Assembly (NCBI RefSeq): GCF_005886105.2
Contig: NZ_PNCO02000001.1
Location: forward strand, 310,001-374,000
Length of the DNA: 64,000 nucleotides
Direction of reading: 5' to 3'
Origin: Pseudoalteromonas galatheae
Lineage (GTDB): Bacteria; Pseudomonadota; Gammaproteobacteria; Enterobacterales; Alteromonadaceae
Shown piece by piece: positions 54,919 to 64,000 of the stretch (its first letter is position 1; the number at the start of each line of letters is the position of its first letter). A program made the position numbers and the translations under genes. The notes beneath the pieces are model-generated. The model searched no databases. It saw nothing but the letters and a program-made list of their open reading frames with translations, and was not told the DNA's origin.

Positions 54919-56787
54919 ATGATGACGATAGAAATACTTCCAGCTCGGTTGGCCAACCAAATCGCTGCCGGTGAGGTGGTGGAGCGGCCAGCGTCCGTTG
55001 TGAAAGAGCTGGTGGAAAACAGTATTGATGCTGGTGCGACGCGCATTCAAATAGATATTGAGCGTGGAGGGCACAAGCTCATTCGGATCCGTGATAACGG
55101 TATTGGTATTGTTAAAGACGAGCTGATGTTGGCGTTGTCTCGCCACGCGACAAGTAAACTGAAAAGTTTGGACGATCTGGAATGTATTGCTTCGCTTGGC
55201 TTTCGAGGTGAGGCGCTGGCATCCATCAGTTCAGTATCGCGGCTGACTCTGAGCTCTAAGCCGCAAGCGCAAGAAACTGCTTGGCAAGCTTTCGCTGAAG
55301 GGCGAGATATGGCTGTGCAGGTTCAACCTACCGCGCATCCAGATGGCACCACCATTGAAGTCAAAGATCTGTTTTTCAACACGCCTGCGCGCAGGAAGTT
55401 TTTACGCACCGAAAAAACCGAGTTTAGCCATATTGATGAATTGGTTAAGCGCATTGCATTGAGTCGTTTTGATGTTGCCATCACGCTCACTCATAACCAA
55501 AAGGTGGTTCGTCAATATCGCCCACGCACTATTGAAAAAGGGGTTGAGCGAGTTGCGCAAGTTGGCGGTAAAGCATTCTTACAGCAAGCAAGCTTTATTG
55601 ACTCAGGGCATGAGGGACTGAGGTTATTTGGTTGGGTGTTACCTGCGGGGGTGAACAACGGCACACAATATACCTACGTAAATGGTCGTATGATGCGAGA
55701 TAAGCTCATCTTGCATGCGATTCGTCAAGCATTTGATGAATCAATCGGGCATGAAGATCTCCCCGGTTTTGTCATATATCTTGAATTAGACCCGAGACAA
55801 GTTGACGTTAACGTCCACCCAGCGAAACACGAAGTTCGTTTTCATCAAGCGCGCTTGGTTCACGATTTTATTGTACAAGCAATAAAGCAGGTCGCGACGG
55901 AACAAATTGATCTACCTTGTACAATCGAGACTGAGACTCAAGGACCTGATACCACCTCGCCATTATTTACGCCTCAAGAACAGGTAGATGAAACCTATCA
56001 TCAAAGTTATCGTTCAACCCTACAGCCCGAAACACAAGCGCAGGCCTATTCGGCTCCAAGTGCCTTTGGCGAGCGTTCTGAAGCATCAAGAGCAGCCTCA
56101 AGTAGTGGTCGAAGTAATTATGGCGGTGCAACAGGCTGTGGCAAAAAGCAGGTCAATGTGAACCAGCTCTATCAAGGGCTATCACACCAACAAATGCAGC
56201 ACTTCGATAAAGTTGAAGAAGGTGCATTACCGCCAAGTGAAGTAAGTAGCGTCCCGATATCCGCCAGTAAATCTAGCTGGATGTTGTTGCCACAAGGCAA
56301 AGTTATGCTTGAGCAAGACAATCAGTTGTTGTTTGGTGATTGTAGGCAGGGACTATTGCCATATTGGCAGATGCAAATTGAACAAGATGGCACACTGCAA
56401 GGCAAAGCGCTGTTGTTACCTGTGCGCATCAAGTTAGATAAAGCCGTACTGGAAGCATTACAGCAGCGTGAAACTTGGTTGGCAATTTTAGGGTTTGCGA
56501 TTGAAATTTTTGATGGCCATATTTTAGTTAAAAAATTGCCTGTGTCGCTCTATAGCATAGATGTTGGTGAAATTTCTAAGCAAATGATGGAACCAAGCTC
56601 AGATGCTGAACTCCAAGATTGGTTACAGTGGTTAGAAGTCTCAACACCAAGTAGCTATTTCGATAGCCAGCATTTTGATTTAGTTAAAGAAAAATTACTT
56701 TCGAAAGCCTCATGTTTGGCTCGTATTCATAAAAGTGCAGTTACAATTGATACCCAGAAGTTGGTCAGTTTTTTAAGTTCGCAGTAA
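54919..56787 (+). CDS. mutL: DNA mismatch repair protein MutL
   Basis: A 622-residue GHKL ATPase that links MutS mismatch recognition to MutH and UvrD. The N-terminal ATPase (about 1-330) has [14 protein letters not shown] (about 31-44), IRDNGIGI (about 57-64) and [13 protein letters not shown] (about 90-102). A variable linker (about 335-430) leads to the C-terminal dimerisation domain (about 445-620). The endonuclease motif DQHAxxExxxxE is absent, as in MutH-using gammaproteobacteria. Length matches E. coli MutL (615). Two adjacent ATG codons at 54919 and 54922 are both possible starts. Confidence 0.97.
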   Translation: MMTIEILPARLANQIAAGEVVERPASVVKELVENSIDAGATRIQIDIERGGHKLIRIRDNGIGIVKDELMLALSRHATSKLKSLDDLECIASLGFRGEALASISSVSRLTLSSKPQAQETAWQAFAEGRDMAVQVQPTAHPDGTTIEVKDLFFNTPARRKFLRTEKTEFSHIDELVKRIALSRFDVAITLTHNQKVVRQYRPRTIEKGVERVAQVGGKAFLQQASFIDSGHEGLRLFGWVLPAGVNNGTQYTYVNGRMMRDKLILHAIRQAFDESIGHEDLPGFVIYLELDPRQVDVNVHPAKHEVRFHQARLVHDFIVQAIKQVATEQIDLPCTIETETQGPDTTSPLFTPQEQVDETYHQSYRSTLQPETQAQAYSAPSAFGERSEASRAASSSGRSNYGGATGCGKKQVNVNQLYQGLSHQQMQHFDKVEEGALPPSEVSSVPISASKSSWMLLPQGKVMLEQDNQLLFGDCRQGLLPYWQMQIEQDGTLQGKALLLPVRIKLDKAVLEALQQRETWLAILGFAIEIFDGHILVKKLPVSLYSIDVGEISKQMMEPSSDAELQDWLQWLEVSTPSSYFDSQHFDLVKEKLLSKASCLARIHKSAVTIDTQKLVSFLSSQ

Positions 56788-56827
56788 TTCGTGCCTAAGT
56801 AGGTATTAATTACCATGTACTATCAGC

Positions 56828-56833
56828 TATAAT
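56828..56833 (+). promoter_or_regulatory. Candidate -10 box before miaA
   Basis: TATAAT at 56828-56833 with no good -35 at 16-18 bases. It would start transcripts near 56840, which favours the GTG at 56867 as the miaA start. In E. coli the miaA-hfq region carries several promoters inside mutL and miaA. Confidence 0.4.
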
Positions 56834-56866
56834 ACGAGATTAGTGCAGTTTATTAGTAGGTTAGAT

Positions 56867-57784
56867 GTGAACAAGTTACCTGTCATTACCCTTATGGGGC
56901 CGACAGCAGCGGGTAAAACCGCATTGGCCATAGAGTTATGCCAAGCGTTAAATACCGAAATCATCAGTGTAGACTCGGCGTTAGTGTACAAAGGGATGGA
57001 TATCGGTACGGCAAAGCCGAGCGCACAAGAGCAAGCAAAGGCACCACATCACCTAATTGATATTATTGACCCTGCACAAAGCTATTCGGTTGCTGAGTTT
57101 CGTGCTGATGCTATTAAACTAATTGATGATTTTCATCAGCGTGGCAAGGTGCCAATTTTAGTGGGTGGCACGATGATGTACTTTAAAGGCTTGATTGAAG
57201 GCCTGTCGCCATTACCAGAGGCTGATGTCGAAATCAGGGCGATATTGGAGCGCGAGGCTGAACAAAAGGGTTGGCCTGCATTGCATCAACAGTTAAAAGA
57301 AATTGACCCAGAAGCCGCGGCTAAAATCAGCGAAAACGACTCGCAGCGCATAAACCGCGCTTTGGAAGTTTATCGTATTAGTGGTAAAACGATGACTCAA
57401 TTGCAGCAAAGCAAACAGGATGCATTGCCGTATCAATTTCATCAATTTGCGATTGCACCAAGTGACCGAAAAGTCTTGCATGAACGTATAGAGAAAAGAT
57501 TTGAAATAATGTTGGATGAAGGCTTTAAAAATGAAGTTTTGGCCTTATATCAACGTAAAGATTTACACCCTGATTTGCCTTCTATTCGCTGTGTCGGATA
57601 TCGGCAAATGTGGGAGTATTTAGCTGGCGAGTGCGATTATAACGAAATGGTTTTCAAAGGCGTCGCAGCGACCAGACAACTGGCGAAGCGGCAATTAACT
57701 TGGCTGAGGGGGTGGCAAGATGTGACTTGGCTTGACACCGATAGTCAAGAAAACTTGCAACGTGTTCTAACTTCGCTAAGCTAA
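56867..57784 (+). CDS. miaA: tRNA dimethylallyltransferase
   Basis: A 305-residue enzyme that adds the isopentenyl group to A37 of tRNAs reading UNN codons. The P-loop [14 protein letters not shown] is at about 10-23, [16 protein letters not shown] at about 34-49, and [16 protein letters not shown] at about 236-251. I place the start at a GTG (56867) with TAGTAGG upstream; an earlier GTG at 56843 would lie almost at the probable transcription start. Length is close to E. coli MiaA (316). It is followed by hfq after 76 bases. Confidence 0.95.
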   Translation: MNKLPVITLMGPTAAGKTALAIELCQALNTEIISVDSALVYKGMDIGTAKPSAQEQAKAPHHLIDIIDPAQSYSVAEFRADAIKLIDDFHQRGKVPILVGGTMMYFKGLIEGLSPLPEADVEIRAILEREAEQKGWPALHQQLKEIDPEAAAKISENDSQRINRALEVYRISGKTMTQLQQSKQDALPYQFHQFAIAPSDRKVLHERIEKRFEIMLDEGFKNEVLALYQRKDLHPDLPSIRCVGYRQMWEYLAGECDYNEMVFKGVAATRQLAKRQLTWLRGWQDVTWLDTDSQENLQRVLTSLS

Positions 57785-57860
57785 TAGTAGTTGTTAAATC
57801 AGCGTGTTCTGATTAAATCAACGACCTGACATAATAACACCTAAAACGAAGGATAAGAAA

Positions 57861-58124
57861 ATGGCAAAAGGCCAATCTTTACAAGACCCATTTTTGAATG
57901 TCTTGCGTCGTGAGCGCATTCCTGTCTCAATTTTTTTAGTGAATGGCATTAAATTACAGGGCAAGATCCAGTCATTTGACCAATTTGTGATTTTGCTTGA
58001 AAACACAGTAAACCAAATGGTTTACAAACACGCCATCTCCACTGTGGTTCCAGCTCGTGCGGTTAACTTCCAAAATGCAACAGGAAGTGAAGCGGGCGAC
58101 CAAAGTGAAGAAGGTAATTATTAA
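57861..58124 (+). CDS. hfq: RNA chaperone Hfq
   Basis: An 87-residue Sm-like protein that forms hexamers and pairs small RNAs with mRNAs. Sm1 ([20 protein letters not shown], about 8-27, with [19 protein letters not shown]) and Sm2 ([10 protein letters not shown], about 55-64) are intact. The proximal-face Gln8 and Lys56-type residues are conserved. The C-terminal tail is about 20 residues, shorter than in E. coli (102 total) and acidic at its tip. Conserved miaA-hfq-hflX-hflK-hflC order. Confidence 0.98.
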   Translation: MAKGQSLQDPFLNVLRRERIPVSIFLVNGIKLQGKIQSFDQFVILLENTVNQMVYKHAISTVVPARAVNFQNATGSEAGDQSEEGNY

Positions 58125-58148
58125 TTCTTATTAGTAGGAGCTTAATGC

Positions 58149-59438
58149 TTGTTTGACCGTTATGAAGCCGGCGAACAGGCAGTCTTGGTTCATATAGAAT
58201 TTCCACACGAAGGAGATCGCGAAGATCTACGTGAATTGGAAATGCTAGTTTCTTCTGCTGGTGTTAGTAGTGTGGCGGTTGTGCAAGGCAGCCGTCAAGC
58301 ACCACATGCAAAGTTGTTTGTCGGAACGGGTAAAGCTGAAGAAATTGCCGAGATTGTCAACATCCACAACGCAGATGTCATCATATTTAACCACCAACTC
58401 AGTCCCTCACAAGAGCGCAATTTAGAACGCGTTTGTAAGTGCCGAGTGTTAGATAGGACAACGCTGATCTTAGATATTTTCGCGCAAAGAGCCCGTACCC
58501 ACGAAGGTAAATTGCAGGTTGAGCTTGCTCAGCTAAGGCATATCTCTACGCGCTTAATTCGAGGATGGACGCACTTAGAAAGGCAAAAAGGGGGGATCGG
58601 CTTACGTGGTCCGGGTGAAACCCAATTAGAAACCGATAGACGGTTACTAAGAGAGCGAATTAAGAGTATTCGTAAACGATTAGACAAGGTAGCCGTTGTG
58701 CGTGAGCAAGGGCGTCGAGCGCGTAGTCGCAATGAGATCCCAACTGTTTCTCTGGTAGGTTACACTAATGCGGGGAAATCGACGCTGTTTAACAAAATTA
58801 CGGATGCCGATGTTTATGCTGCGGACCAACTATTCGCAACGCTGGACCCTACGCTAAGAAAGATAGAAATTGATGATGTTGGCCCCGTTATCTTAGCAGA
58901 TACAGTAGGTTTTATTCGCCATTTACCTCATGACTTGGTAGCAGCATTTAAGGCGACTTTAACAGAGACTCGTGAAGCGGATTTACAGCTTCATGTCATT
59001 GATGTTGCAGATCCGAGAAGAAAAGAAAATATAGAACAGGTACAATTGGTTCTAGAGGAAATTGAAGCCAATGACATTCCTCAACTTTTAGTCTACAACA
59101 AAATTGATCTAATGGACGAAGTTGCGCCTAGAATAGATAGGGACGATGAAGGAAAACCGATCAGAGTGTGGTTAAGTGCCCACTCTGGAGAAGGGATTTC
59201 GTTGTTATTCGACGCCGTTAAAGAGTTGTTGGCAAAAACCGTTTTCACGGCTGAGCTTGCCGTACCTCCCGCGCTTGGGCGCTTACGAGGTGCACTATTT
59301 GAGCTCAATGCCGTGGATGAAAAAGGCTACGACGAGCAAGGCAATTGGCTTGTTTCGGTAAGAATGCCAAAAATCGAATGGGAAAAGCTCAATAAGGAAT
59401 TCGGGCGAAATCTCAATGATTTGGTCGTTGGTAGTTAA
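58149..59438 (+). CDS. hflX: Ribosome-associated GTPase HflX
   Basis: A 429-residue GTPase that binds the 50S subunit and splits stalled or heat-damaged ribosomes. N-terminal HflX domain (about 1-190; FDRYEAGEQAVLVHIEF) with QKGGIGLRGPGETQLETDRR (about 155-174), then the G domain with GYTNAGKST (G1, about 205-213), DTVGFIRHLPHDLVAAFK (G3 region) and NKID (G4). The start is a TTG with TAGGAG about nine bases upstream, and the protein then reads MFDRYEAGEQ as in E. coli. Length matches (426). Confidence 0.95.
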   Translation: MFDRYEAGEQAVLVHIEFPHEGDREDLRELEMLVSSAGVSSVAVVQGSRQAPHAKLFVGTGKAEEIAEIVNIHNADVIIFNHQLSPSQERNLERVCKCRVLDRTTLILDIFAQRARTHEGKLQVELAQLRHISTRLIRGWTHLERQKGGIGLRGPGETQLETDRRLLRERIKSIRKRLDKVAVVREQGRRARSRNEIPTVSLVGYTNAGKSTLFNKITDADVYAADQLFATLDPTLRKIEIDDVGPVILADTVGFIRHLPHDLVAAFKATLTETREADLQLHVIDVADPRRKENIEQVQLVLEEIEANDIPQLLVYNKIDLMDEVAPRIDRDDEGKPIRVWLSAHSGEGISLLFDAVKELLAKTVFTAELAVPPALGRLRGALFELNAVDEKGYDEQGNWLVSVRMPKIEWEKLNKEFGRNLNDLVVGS

Positions 59439-59530
59439 AAATCGTCAATTTCGAGCGTATTTTTATATGAGAGTCGCTCGAATTTTGTTAGATTTAACCT
59501 AATTCATTTAAATAACAATGGAGTATAGCT

Positions 59531-60706
59531 ATGGCCTGGAACGAACCGGGTAATAATGGCAATGATAACGATCCGTGGAAAAACCGCGGGGGGCGGGATC
59601 AAGGCCCACCTGATCTAGATGAAGTATTCCGTAAATTTGGTAATAAATTCGGTGGTATTTTCGGCGGTAAGCCGGGGAAAGGTGGTAATGGCGGATTAGG
59701 CGGTGCTGGTTTCGTCTTTATACTTATTATCGCAGCCATCGTATGGGCGCTAAGTGGTATTTACACGGTAAAAGAGGCTGAACGCGGCATCGTGTTGCAA
59801 TTTGGTAAGTTTGACCGTATTGCTGAGCCGGGTCTGCGTTGGAAAGCCACGTTCATCGAACGTGTTATTCCTGTAGATATTGAAGCGGTGCGTTCATTGT
59901 CGGCTTCAGGCTTTATGCTTACGGAAGACGAAAACGTCGTGAGCGTTGAGTTTGAAGTGCAATATCGTGTTGTAGATCCAACGCTTTATCGTTTCAGTGT
60001 GACCGATGCTGATCACAGCTTACAACAAGCGCTAGACAGTGCTCTGCGTTACGTTGTAGGTCATTCTCGCATGGACCAAGTGTTAACTACGGGTCGTGAA
60101 GTGGTTCGTCAGCGCACTTGGGAAGAGCTAAACAGTATTATTGAACCATATAACCTTGGTTTAATTGTTACTGACGTTAACTTTAAAGATTCTCGTCCGC
60201 CAGCAGAAGTAAAAGACGCATTTGATGATGCGATTGCTGCACAAGAAGATGAAGAGCGTTTCATTCGTGAAGCAGAAGCTTATGCAAGGGAAATTGAACC
60301 GCGTGCGCGTGGTCAAGTGACTCGTATGACGCAAGAAGCAGAAGCTTATCGCGAGCGTATTATCCTTGAATCTCGAGGTGAAGTAGAGCGTTTTGAGAAG
60401 TTACTGCCAGAGTATCAAGCGGCAAAAGAAGTAACGCGTAAACGTTTATATATTGATGCAATGGAGCAGATCTTGGGCCGTAGCTCAAAGGTATTGGTTG
60501 ATGTTGAAGGTGGTAATAACATGCTATATCTACCACTTGATAAGATTATGCAATCCCATAGTAACACTTCGTCACCAGTACGTTTGCCAAATCAGAGCGA
60601 CATTGAGCAGCTTCGTAGAACGATTGAAGGTACTCAACAGCAAAATAGTTCTGTCAATTCAGGCGGCGATAGATTTAATCGCGACAGATTTGGTAACGGG
60701 AGATAA
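59531..60706 (+). CDS. hflK: FtsH protease modulator HflK
   Basis: A 391-residue SPFH/prohibitin-family protein. The N-terminus is Gly/Asn-rich and cytoplasmic (AWNEPGNNGNDNDPWK), followed by one membrane helix at about 58-78 and the periplasmic SPFH domain (about 80-345; SPFH core VKEAERGIVLQFGKFDRI). With HflC it forms a large cage around the FtsH protease and limits access of membrane substrates. It ends in a polar Gln/Asn-rich tail. hflC follows after five bases. Confidence 0.97.
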   Translation: MAWNEPGNNGNDNDPWKNRGGRDQGPPDLDEVFRKFGNKFGGIFGGKPGKGGNGGLGGAGFVFILIIAAIVWALSGIYTVKEAERGIVLQFGKFDRIAEPGLRWKATFIERVIPVDIEAVRSLSASGFMLTEDENVVSVEFEVQYRVVDPTLYRFSVTDADHSLQQALDSALRYVVGHSRMDQVLTTGREVVRQRTWEELNSIIEPYNLGLIVTDVNFKDSRPPAEVKDAFDDAIAAQEDEERFIREAEAYAREIEPRARGQVTRMTQEAEAYRERIILESRGEVERFEKLLPEYQAAKEVTRKRLYIDAMEQILGRSSKVLVDVEGGNNMLYLPLDKIMQSHSNTSSPVRLPNQSDIEQLRRTIEGTQQQNSSVNSGGDRFNRDRFGNGR

Positions 60707-60711
60707 TCAAG

Positions 60712-61590
60712 ATGAAGAATTTTAGTCTACTTCTATTAGTCACTGCCGTGATCATGTCTTTCTCTGGTATCTTTGTAGTAAACGAAGGTCAAAGAGCGAT
60801 TGTATTGCTATTTAGCAAGGTACAAAAAGATGAGAATGGCGATGCGTTGGTATATGAACCAGGCCTTCATCTGAAAGTTCCTTTCTTTAGCCAAGTACGT
60901 AAATTAGACGCACGTATCCAAACCTTAGATGGTCAACCTGATCGTTTCGTAACGAGCGAGAAGAAAGATCTAATCGTGGATTCTTACGTGAAGTGGCGCG
61001 TGAATGACTTTAGCGCTTATTACCTACGTGCGCGTGGTGATAAGCAGTATGCGGAAACGCTACTTAAGCAAAAGGTTAACAACGGTCTAAGAACAAACTT
61101 CGGTTCTCGTACTATCAAAGAGATAGTATCGGGTGAACGTAGCGAGCTAATGGAAGAAGCACTAGTTCAAGCGTCGGAAAGTGCGAGTGAGCTTGGGATT
61201 GAAGTGCTGGATGTCCGTGTTAAGCAGATTAACTTGCCTAACGAAGTAAGCAGCTCAATCTACCAGCGTATGCGTGCGGAGCGTCAGGCTGTGGCGAAAG
61301 AGCACCGTTCAGAAGGTCAAGAGAAGGCAGAGACTATCCGTGCTGATGTTGATCGTCGAGTGACAGTTATGCTTGCAGATGCTGAGCGTAACGCTCGTGC
61401 GGTTCGCGGTCAAGGTGATGCAACGGCGGCAAACATTTACGCTAAAGCATATAATAAAGACCCTGAGTTTTTCGGGTTTGTTCGTTCGCTTGAAGCATAT
61501 AAAAATACCTTTAAAGACAAGAATGACGTTATGGTGTTATCACCGGACAGCAAGTTCTTTGATTATATGAAGGATGCAAAAGCTCAATAA
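60712..61590 (+). CDS. hflC: FtsH protease modulator HflC
   Basis: A 292-residue SPFH protein with an N-terminal signal-anchor helix (about 5-23) and a periplasmic domain starting VVNEGQRAIVLLFSKV. The conserved helical part has MRAERQAVAKEHRSEGQEKA (about 188-207). It pairs with HflK in a ring of alternating subunits. Close in length to E. coli HflC (334) but slightly shorter. It ends the hfq-hflX-hflK-hflC unit before a strong terminator. Confidence 0.97.
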   Translation: MKNFSLLLLVTAVIMSFSGIFVVNEGQRAIVLLFSKVQKDENGDALVYEPGLHLKVPFFSQVRKLDARIQTLDGQPDRFVTSEKKDLIVDSYVKWRVNDFSAYYLRARGDKQYAETLLKQKVNNGLRTNFGSRTIKEIVSGERSELMEEALVQASESASELGIEVLDVRVKQINLPNEVSSSIYQRMRAERQAVAKEHRSEGQEKAETIRADVDRRVTVMLADAERNARAVRGQGDATAANIYAKAYNKDPEFFGFVRSLEAYKNTFKDKNDVMVLSPDSKFFDYMKDAKAQ

Positions 61591-61613
61591 GATGATGCTT
61601 TTTATATGATTGT

Positions 61614-61643
61614 AAAACCCCGCCAGCCAGCGGGGTTTTTTTT
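61614..61643 (+). terminator. Rho-independent terminator of hflC
   Basis: CCCCGC and GCGGGG pair across a six-base loop (extended by A:T pairs) and run into T8. It lies 28 bases after the hflC stop. Confidence 0.95.
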
Positions 61644-61762
61644 GGCGCAATATGGTCACAACGCTAGACGATGAAATCCCATGAGTAGCCGCGATCTTTC
61701 ATACCGCAAAAAACACACCGTAGCAGCGACTTTATGCCTCGAAAAAGCACATCGCGACCAAC

Positions 61763-61788
61763 AATAAAAAAGCGGCCAATAGGCCGCA
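61763..61788 (-). terminator. Rho-independent terminator of the porin gene
   Basis: On the minus strand TGCGGCC (with GCGGCC core) pairs with GGCCGC across TATT and runs into TTTTTT, 44 bases after the porin stop. Confidence 0.85.
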
Positions 61789-61831
61789 GTTAGGAAGTGA
61801 ATTGGTAGTAGCCTATTAAAATAACAAACCC

Positions 61832-62992
61832 TTAAAACACGTACTTCACTGAAAGTTGTAGTCTGTCTAAATCACCTTCAAGGCCACTTTCTGTTTCCCG
61901 AGTACCCATCTTATATTCAGCACCAAAAGTAAGTTTTTTCACGGGTGAATAAAGTAAATTTGCGCTGTAACTCATACTTGATTTTGTCGGGTCGCCAGTT
62001 ATCGCCAACAAATCGCTTTCGTTATCAGCATTAAAGAATGAGTATAAGAATGTTGAGCGGAACTGGTCGTTCCAGCTATGTTGATAAGCGATGAAGCCCG
62101 ATGTCGAATCAATTGCATGTAACGAGTTACCATCATATACCGCGCCATTAGCGACGTTTAGGCCTACGTAACGACCAAGCCCTTGACCTTGTGTCAGCAT
62201 AAACTTCAAGTTATTGTCACCGAAATTAACACGGCCGGATGCACTGACCCCAAATGAACTTTCAGACTCATCGGCTCCACCGACTTTATAGGTAATTTGG
62301 CGTGCAAGTGCTGCTACCGCAATATGACCCCAATCTGCTTTGTGTGTGTACCGTGCTGTGAAATCAGGCATGCTAGCGTCATCTGTGACGACGCGGCCAC
62401 TATCTGCAGTGGTAACCGTGCTTTCTGGATTTTCAATAGAAAAAGACCAGTTTCCCTTGGTGTACTTTGCCATGGCTTGACGTACGAAAACGGTACCTTC
62501 AGCTGGGCCGACGAAGTCTAAAGTCTCTGGTAGTGCACTAACATTTTGAAAGTTTGACCAAGCTTGACCAAACAAGAAGCCTTTATAGGTCACAAAAGCT
62601 TGGCGTACACGTGGCGAGTAAGAGTTACTGACGCGCTCATTGCCACCGACCGAAGCGATAAAGTCCAGTTCAATCTTAGTTTTGATACTACTGCCATCAT
62701 CCAGCTTAGTATCAGTGGCTAAATTAAAGCGAGATTGACGAGCATGCATATCAAATACAGCATCGCTATCGGAATTAACCCCGACAGGCGTAGTGCCTGG
62801 GACGTAAAAATCTCGGCCGATATTTTGTGCACCCAATGCGCCGTCAGAAAAGTCACTCCAAATGCCATCAAGCTTGATATAGCCACCATAATTGACTTTG
62901 GTATCGCCAATTTCAGCTGCGGTGGCAGGGAGAGCGCAGAGACTACTGATAGCAACCGCGAGCAGTTTTTTATTAATATTATTCGTTGTCAT
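61832..62992 (-). CDS. DcaP-like outer membrane porin
   Basis: A 386-residue outer-membrane beta-barrel. A signal peptide (about 1-25, ending ATAAE) precedes strands with alternating hydrophobic residues, and the protein ends in an aromatic residue (LSVKYVF), the signal for BAM insertion. VNYGGYIKLDGIWSDFSDG (about 33-51) and SRFNLATDTKL (about 92-102) match the DcaP-like trimeric porins first described in Acinetobacter dicarboxylate uptake. The substrate is not predictable; divergence from acs hints at acetate or other organic acids. Confidence 0.82.
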   Translation of the reverse strand: MTTNNINKKLLAVAISSLCALPATAAEIGDTKVNYGGYIKLDGIWSDFSDGALGAQNIGRDFYVPGTTPVGVNSDSDAVFDMHARQSRFNLATDTKLDDGSSIKTKIELDFIASVGGNERVSNSYSPRVRQAFVTYKGFLFGQAWSNFQNVSALPETLDFVGPAEGTVFVRQAMAKYTKGNWSFSIENPESTVTTADSGRVVTDDASMPDFTARYTHKADWGHIAVAALARQITYKVGGADESESSFGVSASGRVNFGDNNLKFMLTQGQGLGRYVGLNVANGAVYDGNSLHAIDSTSGFIAYQHSWNDQFRSTFLYSFFNADNESDLLAITGDPTKSSMSYSANLLYSPVKKLTFGAEYKMGTRETESGLEGDLDRLQLSVKYVF

Positions 62993-63311
62993 AATTCAGT
63001 TCCTCAATAGCTGTGCTTTGAAGTTGGCAGCAGCCGATATTCATTTTAATCATCACTAACTGTTGTTTAAGGTTGGTTTTTACTCAATTACCTATTGGTC
63101 TATTAGACTAAGGTGGCATACGGTAAATGAGTGGAGGATAAGGCGATCATAACGTTTGTATTAAATTAGGTACAATCGGTAAGTTGTATGAAACTTTTAC
63201 GTTTGCAGGTGTTCTACAACTAAGGTCTAATACTTAAACACCCAAGGCTGAGTGATCCTTAGGAAAAGCGTGTCTAGCAGACCTAGACCTCTAAATATAA
63301 TGGAGATGACT
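62993..63311. promoter_or_regulatory. Divergent porin / acs control region
   Basis: About 320 bases. Two copies of an 11-bp palindrome GTCTA-N2-AGAC are present: GTCTATTAGAC at 63098-63108 (106 bases before the porin ATG) and GTCTAGCAGAC at 63272-63282 (30 bases before the acs ATG). They are candidate operators for a shared regulator. A TATAAT at 63296-63301 is too close to the acs ATG to be its main promoter. No gene is seen. Confidence 0.5.
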
Positions 63312-64000
63312 ATGTCACAGAGCATTTATCCAGTTCCTGAAAAAATCAAGAACGCAGCATTAATCAACGACGAGCAATATCAAGAACTATATCAAAAGTC
63401 GATTGATGACCCCGCAGAATTTTGGAAAGAGCACGGTCAACGTTTAGATTGGTTCAAACCCTACAGTAAAGTTAAAAATACCTCATTCGACAAAGGCCAT
63501 ATCAATATTAAATGGTATGAAGACGGCGTACTAAATGCCTCTTATAACTGTATCGATAGACACCTCGAAAAGCGCGCCGATAAAATCGCCTTGATTTGGG
63601 AAGGTGATAACCCAGAACAAACAGAAAATATTACCTACCAACAGCTACATGATGAAGTCGCAAAGCTTGCTAATGGCCTTAAGAGCCTAGGAGTTGCAAA
63701 GGGTGATCGCGTCGCTATTTACATGCCGATGACTCCACAAGCAATTTATGCCATGCAGGCCTGTGCAAGAATTGGTGCTATCCATTCCGTTGTGTTTGGT
63801 GGCTTTTCACCTTCAGCGATTGCAGATCGTATTAAAGATTCTGGTGCTAAAGTGGTGATCACTTCAGATGAAGGCCGTCGCGGTGGTAATTGTGTGCCGC
63901 TTAAGGCAAATGTTGATGAGGCGGTAGCGCAAGCTGGCGTCACTACTATCGACCATGTGGTTGTGCATCAGTTAACTGGTGGCGATGTTGAATGGAATAC
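63312..64000 (+). CDS. acs: Acetyl-CoA synthetase, N-terminal part (runs off window)
   Basis: The first 229 residues of an acetate-CoA ligase that activates acetate with ATP and CoA. The start [19 protein letters not shown], the motif [19 protein letters not shown] (about 54-72), [20 protein letters not shown] (about 137-156) and the family signature [17 protein letters not shown] (about 158-174) match Acs. The ATG at 63312 has TGGAG six bases before it; an in-frame ATG at 63306 would sit on that site. The catalytic lysine and C-terminal domain are outside the window. Confidence 0.95.
   Translation, partial: MSQSIYPVPEKIKNAALINDEQYQELYQKSIDDPAEFWKEHGQRLDWFKPYSKVKNTSFDKGHINIKWYEDGVLNASYNCIDRHLEKRADKIALIWEGDNPEQTENITYQQLHDEVAKLANGLKSLGVAKGDRVAIYMPMTPQAIYAMQACARIGAIHSVVFGGFSPSAIADRIKDSGAKVVITSDEGRRGGNCVPLKANVDEAVAQAGVTTIDHVVVHQLTGGDVEWN

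Noticed and set aside
63296..63301. TATAAT as the acs promoter
   Set aside because: Only 11 bases from the ATG and overlapping the ribosome-binding site; transcripts from it would lack a leader.

Overview
The window reads as a chromosomal segment of a marine gammaproteobacterium of the Alteromonadales, most likely Pseudoalteromonas or a close relative. This is inferred from recalled protein families, not from a database search. Pointers are the pyridoxal-type aspartate decarboxylase PanP, a LasA/pseudoalterin-like M23 protease, a manganese-dependent pyrophosphatase, many GGDEF/PAS signalling proteins, and two conserved gammaproteobacterial gene strings. No rRNA, tRNA or CRISPR array was seen.

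Layout. 1-11 kb: the end of a membrane sensor, panP, a GAF-GGDEF cyclase, a transglutaminase-like protein, a small coupled membrane pair, an AraC regulator, ppaC, mutM and a FapA-family protein. 10-17 kb: a LysR regulator divergent from a DabB-DabA inorganic-carbon uptake operon, then a 627-residue membrane protein of unknown role. 17.4-22.4 kb: an accessory island with hipBA, a frameshifted gene, a G-run tract, an AlpA-like remnant, a DUF3427 helicase reduced to its two ends, and a DUF6933-like gene. 22.5-25 kb: yicC, rph and pyrE (core). 25-31.5 kb: a CsgD-like regulator, the LasA-like protease, a 53-residue basic ORF, and a three-gene operon (ethylene-receptor-like histidine kinase, CheY-like receiver, receiver-GGDEF). 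31.6-33.3 kb: ferredoxin and trhP.

33.5-43.8 kb is the core string ndk-rlmN-pilW-rodZ-ispG-hisS-yfgM-bamB-der. 43.9-50.5 kb holds small stress and housekeeping genes (VOC, DUF2750, GST, parvulin, glutathione peroxidase, GNAT) and a histidine kinase/response regulator pair that ends in a 55-bp tandem repeat of terminator hairpins. 50.5-61.6 kb is the second core string: queG, nnr-tsaE-amiB-mutL-miaA-hfq-hflX-hflK-hflC. The window closes with a DcaP-like porin divergent from the start of acs.

The best candidates for a second look are: the ethylene-receptor-like sensor, whose key residues align with plant ETR1 at a constant offset and which is coupled to a diguanylate cyclase; the internally deleted DUF3427 helicase; the frameshift on an A6 run; the G-run tract flanked by 10-bp direct repeats; the tandem terminator repeats; and two copies of an 11-bp palindrome between the porin and acs genes.
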